The notes under the pieces are model-generated. The model was not told the DNA's origin. It searched no databases and saw only the letters and a program-made list of their open reading frames with translations. DNA of 64,000 bases from Antedon mediterranea (lineage: Eukaryota; Echinodermata; Crinoidea; Comatulida; Antedonidae), in NCBI RefSeq assembly GCF_964355755.1, contig NC_092671.1:3049001-3113000 (forward strand), written 5' to 3'. A program made the translations under genes and the position numbers. Shown one piece after another: positions 46,801 through 58,800 of the stretch (position 1 is its first letter; each line of letters starts with the position of its first letter).

Positions 46801-49800
46801 TAATATTTTTTTTCTTTAATCACCAAGACTAAAATTAAAAAGGTACCTTAGGGATCAGATCATGTAAACATTGTTATAAATTGTTATTCATTTACTGCAG
46901 TAATTACATTTTTAAAATGCAGTAATATATGGTTCTTAGAAGTTTACGAGTCTGTAACCTAAATACAATAAACAGTGCCTGATTATAAATAAAAAGAATA
47001 ATCACTGTACAGAAATTATTCTTACATACTGTATTATTAAAGTCAAATCAATAAATTAAAAATACATTTTTCATGCATTTTTAGATCAATATAAGATGAA
47101 GCAAAAACCTGTATTTAGTTTTACTTTTAATACGCAAAAATAATTTAACATTTGGAAGCTGAGAATCATAGGAAATTTAGAAAATTATATTCTGTAAATT
47201 AGCAGTAATTGGACAACTAAATACAGACAGTATTATAATATTTGCAATATTAACCAATGCTATTAAGGTAAAAATAAACACCAAATACTGTACATTTAGA
47301 CTGGAACAATTTGAATACGTAGATTTGTATTGTAGAACATTGTACATACAGTATTGAAAGAGTGGCAATCATATTTAAATTGTAGATCATTTAGCAATAA
47401 TTGGTTGAAATAAACAGATGAAATTGCAATGATGACGTATATTATTTCCCTAACCTTTCACAGTTGTCTTCCTGCAACTGTTGTGTTCTATAAAATACTA
47501 TTTCACAGAGGATTCATTCTTATTTTATGTGCAGATTTTAAAGACTTTTTATAAAACTGACTGCAGAATACATGACTGTAAACTTGTAATACAGTGCAGT
47601 ATAGTAATAAAAATAACTTGATTGAACCATCAGGTTAGATAATCCATGCAAACACAATGTAATGTGATCTCAACATTGAAATATGCACATATTTCATGAA
47701 AGTATTATATTGTTATTATTTGTTTCATTTTGCCATTTTTGGTGACTATTGCCTCCATACTGATCTACAGTATGTCTATAATGTTATTTTAAGCATTTTT
47801 ATTACTAACAATCAAAACTAAAATAACTAAATTGCAACGGTTAAATCTCAAGCTCTGTCACTATTAAACTTTATGTGACAAAAAAATGTGATGTGCCCAT
47901 ACAGAGTATATGGACACTACCATATTTGGGCATATCACTACCATTGGGCACAGTACACTTTTTTTTGTCAAACTAGTTTGATAGTGTAGACAGAGCTTTA
48001 CGGTGGTTCATACAGTACTGTTACCTCTCTAGCATGAGGTGGTACAGTACAGTTAATTAAGCTGTTTGATACAGCAAGCCTTAGATTTACTATCATACTG
48101 TAGGATGTCGTAAAATACAGCTGTTATACCCTGCCAACTGTACAGTACAGGCTCAAATTTACTGTACATAAAAACATTGACTTGCTTCACAGATGATTTG
48201 AAGTCGCGCATAAAATATTTATTAAACTGTAAAATGAAATGCATTCATGTATTATGTAGGAGATGTCAGCGAAATAGGAAATGATAATTCGCAATGAATA
48301 CAAAGTCTACATAAATTGTAAATAATATCGCAATGTCAATATCTGATGTCCATTGCTGTAAATTAACTCACAAAATGTCCTGACTTCGATCACGATTGAA
48401 ATTGCTCACTTTGCGCTGGTGCTTTATGTCATGGCCTCTGGCTTGATATATTTCTTTGATCCATTCATTTCAGGCCTGATCTGAATTTTTGATAGTTCAA
48501 CATTGATTAATATTTACAACTTGAGTGGAGACTCTTTAATATTTAAATGTGGGTGGATGATCTGCTTGAAGTCAATGTGTTCATCTTCACATCATATATT
48601 TTACTTGTCAAATGAAATTTACTTTTTATGAGTATTTACAGTAGAGGAATATCAGGGTTGTACAGAGGTCATTTTAAGGATGTCTGGGGAAAAGAATATA
48701 AAATCATACTTCACATCATATGTTACTTGTCAAGTGATATTACCTTTGTATGGTGTTAGAGGACGTTCTTTCGGATATAATAATAATAATAATAATAAAC
48801 AGTATTTATATAGCGCCTAATGGATCACTGACCCCTCTAGGTGCTTTACATTAGACCTTAACTACTGTAATGGTAATAAACTATCCCCCGCCGGACACCA
48901 TTCCGGTATTTCTTAGTCGAGGTTTCGGGAATGGAGACAATCAATAATGTGAAAAAAAATGTAACTAAGCTTAACTGTTTGGGTAGGTGCTGTGTTATTA
49001 ATTAATTATTAAAATGGGTGGATACCTTTAAATAAGCTTTTAGGCTGGGTTGAAGACTTAAAAGGTATACAGTACAGTAGGTATCTCCACCTAGCACAAT
49101 TACTGTATATCCATGAAAATATTTTTCGCCATACAAGGTGACTTTACTGTATGTACAGTACTGTATACAACTTCCAGCCAAACATCTTGATGTTCATACA
49201 TACAGTACGTCCATACCACCGATTGTGCGCTTGTAGTCGGATTTTAGTCGTACCCAAAAAGAACTTGCGAACTTAGACACATAAGTATTTTCAAATGTAC
49301 AATTCTATTTACTTCATCATTGGTTACTGTACATCTTACTACTTTAGTTACCATTATGGTGTTAGGATCGTTTAAATATTAATTTAACTAATTAATCATG
49401 TTCGCATATTGCCATACATGAATTGCGCATCCAACGCCAAAGCTAAATATAGCGTAGAGGTCTTTAACCGATTATCTGAAAAGAACCTTCTAAACCGTAG
49501 TTATATGATGGATGGTTGATGCTGATGAATATAATGAATAATAGGTTAACGTTACCTCTTATGGTTAAACTCGTCAAGTTCTAAATTTACACATCCATCT
49601 GTCATCCTGTCTAATGCATAATTATACATGTAGATAATTGGCAATTAACAGTTTTACAAATCTACTACGGCTACAAAGATCAAATAAATTTCAAAATGTA
49701 GCCAAAGACATTTATATAAATACCCTTCTCACAATATATTTCAATGTATTGAAGGTGGAGCTTAAATATTTTATGTAAAAAGATGACCAATGGCAATGTG

Positions 49801-52800
49801 TTGGATCATCCAACATTGGTAAAATAACTTACGGTGTGCTTATGTCTTTGCATTGGGTCCTACAGTAAAGTCCAGCGATGTTGAAAAGGAAGTTCAACAA
49901 TGTTTTCGGATTTCCCACCTCAACTCATACCCGAACCCTCAGGTACTTTTCTTAATACCTAGTTTTTTTTTGTACAGTTGTCCTACAATTAGACCACTGT
50001 AGCTTTAAATCAAAATATACAGTATTTGTGATACTACTGTATGTTTTCAACCAACTGCACAATTCAGAAATAGACATCATTATACAAACTCTGTAGTTTA
50101 TACATATTAAAAAATAACAATTATAGAATTATATAATTGTGGAACATACTGTGTATAACAAACTATGCGTTTTTAATTTAATGTAATAAATTAAAAAAGT
50201 ATAAATAATTTCCAATCGGCTAGACAACTCCAGACACAGAAAAATATGTAACTTGCAGTTTCATAATTTTACCTTCTACATCTAGTTTAACCGCAATGGA
50301 AATTGCATATAAAAAATGTGGATTTTTAAAGGACAGCCATTTGGCATTTTTGAATTGATTTGTGTTTTGTCCAACATTTTTATAGTCTAATGCAAACATG
50401 TGGTACAAACATAAACTGAAATTGCGAATTGTATACCATATCTAAGCTTGAATTTCTACAGCAAATGGAGACAAAATATGAAAAGAAATGAAATATAAAT
50501 TGGATACAGTAGGTATAGAGAAATTCTAAACTACCCAGTGATATAGTGGATTAATTTTAAATGACTAAGTTAAAACGTATAGTATAGTAATTTTTTTAGG
50601 CAGAATTACAGTAAATATTCAATTGTAAACAAGCTCATTTAAAAAGTTATATTAAATATTTGTTAATAAATGCACCAAGTATTTGACAAAAAAGGTGTGA
50701 TGTGCCCAAATATGGTAGTGATATGCCCAAATATGGTACTGATATGACATCATCGTGTCTATATATAAGGGCACATAACATTTTTTTTTTCACATAAAGT
50801 TTGATAAGTGTAGACAGAGCTTTAGGATTTACTTTGTGAATAAATCAACTAGCCAAAACTTGTAAATTAAATTGCAAAAAAATAGTAAAACGTTTCAAAC
50901 GAAATCCATGTCGGATATTTTGAAGGGTATAGAAAATACGAGAGAAGTATCATCAGCATCTACTGTGCTAGGCTCTATATCATCATTATAATCCCGTCAA
51001 GGAATGATTGTAATGTATTTCCCTTGGGTCTGTAATCCCAGCAATATCTCTGAAAGTTAATGTTGGTTTGATGCGTTACACTTGGCCTATAGACCAGTCG
51101 TATTTGAGGTATAGGTGTCACTTTTTGCAGAATTTACTTCATCTATTTTTTCTGGGGTAATTTTGGCTGTAGAATACGAATATGAATGTTGATCGCAACG
51201 GGGAGGGGGCGTTTTTGAGATATAAAGGGTCAAAGGTCAAATTAGGTCAAATAAGTCATTTTATGAAGAGGAAACCGTTTAGATATGTTAAATGCAACAG
51301 AATTTTGTTGTTTAGTTGATATGGTCCAAATAAACATCATATCCAAAGTTTACCGAAATCGGACGTCGGGAAGTGGGTTAATTAACATAAATTCAAAATG
51401 GCCGCCATTTACCATTTGAAGTTCCAGTATCTCCTCAATGGTTGGTTTTAGACCACCTAAGTGCATTACGAGTAGATATAAATGTGACATTAAACTTCCA
51501 AATTAGCACATTTAAATTACCATATGACGTAGCTATGACGTCATATGGTAGTTGTGACGTCATATATTATGTTCTTATAACTGCGTAAATGACATTATCC
51601 TATCCTAAAATAAATGTAGAAACCGCAGGAAAATTTCTAATATTTTCCTGTTGAAATGAACATGATATCCAAAGTCACACATCAAAAAGAAGGTTAATTG
51701 CATAAATTCAGAATAGCCGCTATATAAATGTGGTATTAAACTTTCAAATTAGTATTTAAATTACCATATAATGTACATATGACGCCATAAGATAGTTATA
51801 TAAGTATGTCAAAATAATGCACAATTGGCATATTCTAAGGAAAAAATATGTTTTAAATCTCCATGAAAATAGTAAAAAATCCAGGCTAAGGTCATCAACT
51901 GTGTATCAAAAGTTTACTATTTCCGCCACCCTTCACCTTCCGATTCCCCGTACGCGTGAAACATTCATTGGTTGAGGCCAACAAAGGGGTACCCCCACCC
52001 AAACCCCCTTAATCGACAGCGAACATATACGCGGTACACCAATGGTTATTCGTAAATTCGTACCACATACTGTACTGTTTACTTCGCTGTTAGTCAGCAT
52101 GCATAAAGTGTATAGCCCTCAGTAAAAATGGAATGCCGCAGTTACTTAAAATATATAGTAGTACACTTAATATGGTTTTTCTTTTTACCAGAAGAAAAAT
52201 GATCATATTTTTCTCGCCGACAAATATGGTCAATACTATATTAGCCAGCGATCTAACTACTAAACAATAGGTACGCACTTGTCTGGCGGTATCCCTTTGT
52301 ACGAATCGTTCAACGTTGTGTCCAGACGTGTGATATCATATTCCATCCAGGGACCAAAATGTGTAGCAGTACTGTAGTTACTTTCCAGACGAAAAGTTTA
52401 CAGACCGTTACGTCGTGTACTGTGTATCGACGTGCGCTACAGCAAAAACGAATTATGTTAATCTGATAACTTTGAAAACAGAGATTCTTAAGTCTGTAAA
52501 GTTTAATTCTACCCTTACCTAAACGCCATCCTAAATCTGGAGGATCACATTTTGCCATCCAAGGTACACATAGAAAATGTAATAGTTGGCATCGTCAAAA
52601 TACTTATGGTTTCTTTGTCAGGAATCAAACCACCATATACGCAATTTCCACATTTATCAGTTGGTCTTTGACATTTTAAACTATAATTATTACATGATGC
52701 TGGCTGTTTATGTTGTAGAATACATTTGGTATGATATAGCCATGTTTATTGGAATATGTTGGTTCAGGGACAGAGAAACATTGTTTATGTGATTTTCTCT

Positions 52801-55800
52801 AGTTCCAGCTAGTTCTTTAGGGAAACCTTATTTTCTGTTAACGTTTTAAACGTGATCTCAGTCAGAGAAGAAACATGCTAGATGCAGCTTTCGTAATAAA
52901 TAATACATTCAATATAGTTGTAGTATTTTCACCATGTTTCCGCCTAAACAGTTGTTATGTTACCTATAAGAAATCATTGATAGAACTTCACGGCGTAAAA
53001 GCGAAACGGTTAGTATAACAATGCCGTGCCGTACATTTTTATGTACAGTATATATTTTGAGTGTATTCTTAGTTCATACTTGTAATGCGGGTGATGCAAA
53101 GTGTTATCACAAAGAGTACCAGAAGAGAAAATCATATCAGTTTACATAGCCGTTGCCAGGATGTGTCAAGGCGATGTTCGGACACTAAGTAATTGGGTCA
53201 CTGTCCTCACCGCCAACGTCCCCCTCCCCTTTGTGGGGCCTGAGGCAAAGCGAATTTTGTTAAATGACACCCCTAGATGGCCGGAAATGGTACTCGCGCA
53301 CATAAGATTTATGATAAATGGCACCTCTTTTCAATACTTATTATAGCTTTATAATTATATCTATATTCATTTGTTGAGGAATTAATTGACCTATATCAAT
53401 GTAAATAGGTGGTTGTGATAAAGCCATAAAATAAGTTATGATACAGTTGAGTACGTATTGGTTGGTGGGCCTATAAAAAATTAATCGGATGCTGTAATGT
53501 AAATAGATATTATAGTATAGTTTAATATATTAATATTCACTATAATCCTACTATGATGATGATGATACACTATACTTCATAGCCATACATATTAAACAGC
53601 AGCGTTCATTTTTTTTATGTACGTCGGAAGAATCCAATATACTTTTTATGCATTTACACAAAAGGTACGCGGTAGTAGTCTGGCGGTGTCCTTTGTACGA
53701 ATCGTTCGTGCCCCAGCTCACTGTATGAGTACGATACACGAGTCAATATCATGTTACACCCAGGGACCAAAAATTTGTATTTATTTTTCTGGTGAAAATC
53801 GGCAATTCATTTGCAACTTTTAGAAATTTACAGACACGTATCGCTTGACGAACACTCATACATACAATAGTACACATGTATTATATTAAAATAAAGTATG
53901 CATTGCTAGCGCTGAATGCAAAATAAGCCAGAGAAAGATGTTTCATGCATACGGTCATAATACGCTAGGCCTAGTAAAAGCCTACCCACTATTCACTTTA
54001 TATGCTGTCATCGCGGTTTAAACTTCCTCTGTTTACATACGTCGTACGCTGGAAGCATTCATTTTCGGGCCTAGACAATATCATTTTTGATCGCTGAAAA
54101 TGCGAAAATGAAAAGTTCTAACTAACTTTATACTACACAGTGTATTACTAAAACAATTTCAGCATATAAAACCGATCCGATTTATAAATGATTTTCACAT
54201 TTACGTGAATAAAATTAACAGCAACGAAGTCTTTTTTAATTCAACTTTACTCGTAATTATGTACAAAGTGCGCCCTCTATTGTCTAAGTTTGTATTATTT
54301 TGATTAATTTCGGCTTTCAAAAATCAAGATTTTAAACGTTTATATCTTGAAAAAGCCCCCACGTTAGTCCGATCAACAACCAGATTCGTAATCTACGTCA
54401 AAAAGTGCATTAGAAAAAGTTGGTTTAGAAAATTCTGCAGAAAGGTGACACCTGCCTCCAGATCCGACTGGTCTACTAGAAAGTAATTCTATCTTTAGAT
54501 GGTAAATAAAATATATAGTCATATTGCCACATAATATGCTAATCTGATAGCTATTGAAATGCTGCTATTGCTAAGATTATTACAAGAAATATTTCTTACA
54601 AAAAAACACTGCTCGATTTAACGTTCTTCATTAAATGATGCTTTTTAAATTAATTTTCGACATTTAAGGTACTTACTTATCAAACAATTCTTCATCTATA
54701 TCATCACTATCACATCATTCGGCAAAAAATATTTACCATGAAGGAAGGATTGTTTTGACCATTATTCAATGATACTGTACATTATGGTATCATACCCGGC
54801 CTACGTTGACAGCCAAAACGAAAACATTGTTTATTGAACAGGTCTTATATCTCATACCTGTAGACTCTAGTATTCTCCCATACATGCTTTAGGGTGTGTG
54901 TATGCCCAGTCCAAATTTGCAAATTCTCATTTTTTTGCCTTAGTAAACTATTTCGCGTGATGCAGTTGGCTAATGCTTCCATCCTCTTGAATATAACTAC
55001 CTAAAGGCGCAGCACGAAAATGTGAAACTTATTAGTCATGTTTAAATATATAGCAGGTTCTTCATTAAACTTTAGTGTAATTGACACCGATTTTAGGATG
55101 TAGAGATTGTCGTCCTGGGAGTGAACAGCATTACAGATAAATCGGTAACATAAATGTGAGATACATCATTAAGTTTTTAGCCTCGGTTTCTCCTTAACTT
55201 TGCACTTATGTCATTACAATGTTAGCCTGAATACCTGTTTTAGACCGTATAGTACATGTTTAGCAAATGTTAGTAGTAGTATCTAACAGCTTTTTCTAAT
55301 TGGAAACCACGTCTAACAACACATGGTTACATTTTATTGGCTTTTGCAAAACGGTGTCAACTCAACTGCTGTATTTTCCAAAACCTAAACTTCCAGATTT
55401 TAAGCAAAATCAATTACACTTTTTAGCATAATAGTTTTATGTCGCCAAATTTGCTAAAAAATATTTTATTTTCACCTGTTTTACTTTGCTTTTTAAAGTG
55501 GTACATACACTTTATTTCATGATTGCTTTTTGAGATATTGGAACAGATGGTGACTTATGTACTCGTCTCATTTCAACACTAGCTGATAATTCATAATTGC
55601 TGCATGAATTATTATTTTTCTGATAGAGAATCCAGCTCTATATAAGTATACAATAAGAATTTCATTCATTCATTTTTTTAATAGGTTGACTGAATTTTCA
55701 GAAAGGGACAAATTCAGGGGGTTTTCCCTGGTGTTTGTCCTTCCTGTTCCGGACCTACTGTATGACCTATGAACCCATTAATATCATTACATACTGTATA

Positions 55801-58800
55801 CTGTACTATACTGATACATTCGCATCAAAACTACTAAAAATGTATGTTGCTACAATACATACAGAGACGAGCGAGCGTTAGTACAGACAGTATAAATAAA
55901 TTAGTCATTAAAAACAAATTTGAGTGAGACACTGTACTGTACTGTATTATATTAAGAGGTCAAACAAGGAGATATGGTATATGTCTACACTACAGTACAA
56001 CCAACCATTATTCAGAGGACACACCTAATAAGGGTTTTACTTTATATCAATTTCGTTGACAGATCACCATCCTTAGCTATATGTATTGTTACCAATAATC
56101 AATATGTCAAAGTTGATGTACAGTAACTAGGGAGACAGAACGTACTGTATACTGCAATATTTGTCTGCTTACAAACTTAAACATACATAGCTGGCTAAGA
56201 AGTCATCAGCTTTTATTCATAGTTCAGTATAAAAATCAATATGCTTACATTTATGATCCATGATGATGTTTAACTAATAGTTTTATATGAACCAGGAAAT
56301 GTGCTGAGGAAATGATTCTTGTTTAAATTTCCAATACAATTTTGACATAAGTATGTATAGTATTGTGTACAGTACTGTATATTGTTTTGATTACATGAAA
56401 GATAAAATTCTGATCTTCAACTATTTTGCATTGAATTACATTTTTTTCAGGTAAATAATTTTTTTCCAATACATCGCAATTTAACTCAAATGGGCTGCAA
56501 TTTAACTCAAATAATTTAACTCAAATGGGCTGCAATTTAACTCAAATGGGCTGCAATTTAACTCAAATAATTTAACTCAAATGGGCTGCAATTTAACTCA
56601 AATGGGCTGCAATTTAACTCAAATGGGCTGCAATTTAACTCAAATGGGCTGCAATTTAACTCAAATAATTTAACTCAAATGGGCTGCAATTTAATTCTAA
56701 TAGATTGCAATTTAACTCCAATTGACTGCAATTTACAGTAATCCCGTTAGACTTGAAGTAAAATAAAAGACCACATAAACATACTACTGTAGGTTATGAC
56801 AATTTCCAAATACCAATGATAGTCAGCTATTGAAATGTCAATCAGTGATAGTAACCTCCCACTTAGCAGTGGCTTGCTGCCTAAATGCTGAACGCATTCT
56901 GTTGGCTGGATCACTACAGTCAGTAGTCATTGCAATGTCTTTGGGAAATATACTTGTATAGTTTTTCTTGTAAATATGGATGTCACACTGGAGAAGGTAT
57001 TGTATGAATCAAGGTTTTTGTGTGTGCTAGTTACATATTCATTGGGTATTTATAGGAATCTGGAATAGATTTATTAGTACAGCTGAATTTAATTAAATAA
57101 TTGGCACACTTCTATTACATTTTGACTTGTTTTAAATATTGTAAATGCTAAATTGTTTCTGAGATAATAAAATAAATAATTACTATAGGTTTTATTCAGA
57201 ATTTATATAGTGATTTTATCGTGTTATATAAACAAAGTCTCATTTGAGGTTGAGAGAGTAGAGTTAAAACAATCGTGAGTTAAAACCCTCACAATATGTC
57301 AGGATTGAACCACAAATCTTGGGATTGGAAGGAAAGCACTTTAACCACCAAGATAAGCTCCACTACAGTTTACAGTACACCTACAGTATAAAGAAAGAAT
57401 ACATTTAAGAAAATTCCAACGTTACTTTAGTTGTACTGTAAATGATTTAACCAATTCTATCCATTCGTACATAACTGCATTCATGATACAATACTTTACT
57501 AAACAATATAAAATGCTGGTACTACTACAGTATACTCAGTATGATTTGATCAGGGTTGTAAACAACTCCATATGATTATTGTGCTGTTGATTTTCCATAA
57601 AAATAATAGTTTTACTTATTAATATAATTATAATAATTATTCAGTAATTAAAAATAACTCTAGATATTGCATATGGTTGACTATGAGCTCCTCAAACTGG
57701 TAGCAAAAGGTCTACTTGCACGACTTGTAACAGTATAGAAACATTGAGGAGTCCGAGAAGCTACAGTAGATTGCCTCAAACAGACCAGTTGGATATTGCT
57801 TTCTTATTAATGTTTGTCGGTGCATGTCTTATAGTACTGTATATAATCAAAGAAATATATAATATTGAACATTGGAAATACTGTAAAGTAGGTGCTTACA
57901 GTGGTACTGTACATAAACAATAAATTGTCTCAGAGGTGGTATGCTTTGAAAATTATTTAATGAACGATCATTGAAAATAATTCATTTCTTTTCAACTATA
58001 AAAAAAAAACACACAATGGGCAATGAGTAAATTGAAACTCTGTGGGAGAAATAATTGCTTCCGAGTTTAGAATAATAAAAAAAAAAAAAAGACTATATAC
58101 AGTAGACACTGGTTGCTATGAACTGTTAGTATGTTATTTTATTGGTTAGATGTTTGCCTCTAATGTGATTGTATTTTTACTAAATTACACGAGAATGCTT
58201 GCAAAAAAATTAAATCTATGTTTGGATTCGGATTAGACCTTTAGATCACTAGCTTGGCGTTCATACCTGTAGACCACCAAGGTTGCGATAATGGCTAGAT
58301 GGTTTAGATTCAAGCTCAATGGATTATATAATTTAATAATAATTAAAAAAAGTTAAGCAATTAAAAAAGTCGCACATGAGAATTACTATTGTACATTGAA
58401 AAAATCTGACTCATTACTTTGAAATAGTTATTCAATTATAATTATTATTCTTTTATAAAATAATTATTGGTTAAAATATTGGTGGAAGTTATACAAAATA
58501 ATTACATTTAAAGGATAATTTATTGTATTAAAAAATCCTAATTTTAGGCAACAATAGTAAATTTACGAAGCGGCAGTACAGTACTACAGGGCACACTTTA
58601 ACAAATGAAAACAATTGCCTATGAGCCATTGGCCATTTTGTAATTGCTTTAAATAGAACGCGTGTTATTCAGGCTCCAGTTTAATTATTAAGCAGCTATT
58701 TGTCATTCCTTGCATTAAAGAAATATTCAACGTTGCCTTGCCGTTATAAAGAAATAATTCTTTTTTTTACAGAAATTTTCTTTTACAGTACAGTAGTTGT

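Larger units (their letters stand above)
51092..54473. mobile_element. 3.4-kb degenerate DNA transposon with TA target site
   Basis: The left end GACCAGTCGTATTTGAGG and the right end (reverse complement GACCAGTCGGATCTGGAGG) continue with shared GGTGTCAC and TGCAGAATTT for about 45 bp, flanked by TA on both sides (51090-51091 and 54474-54475). No transposase frame survives. It encloses two copies of another repeat (52243-52470 and 53665-53870). Confidence 0.55.

Noticed and set aside
53101-53346. 81-residue open frame with GC-richer sequence
   Set aside because: It lies inside the degenerate element at 51092-54473 and shows no recognisable domain; it may be a repeat fragment.
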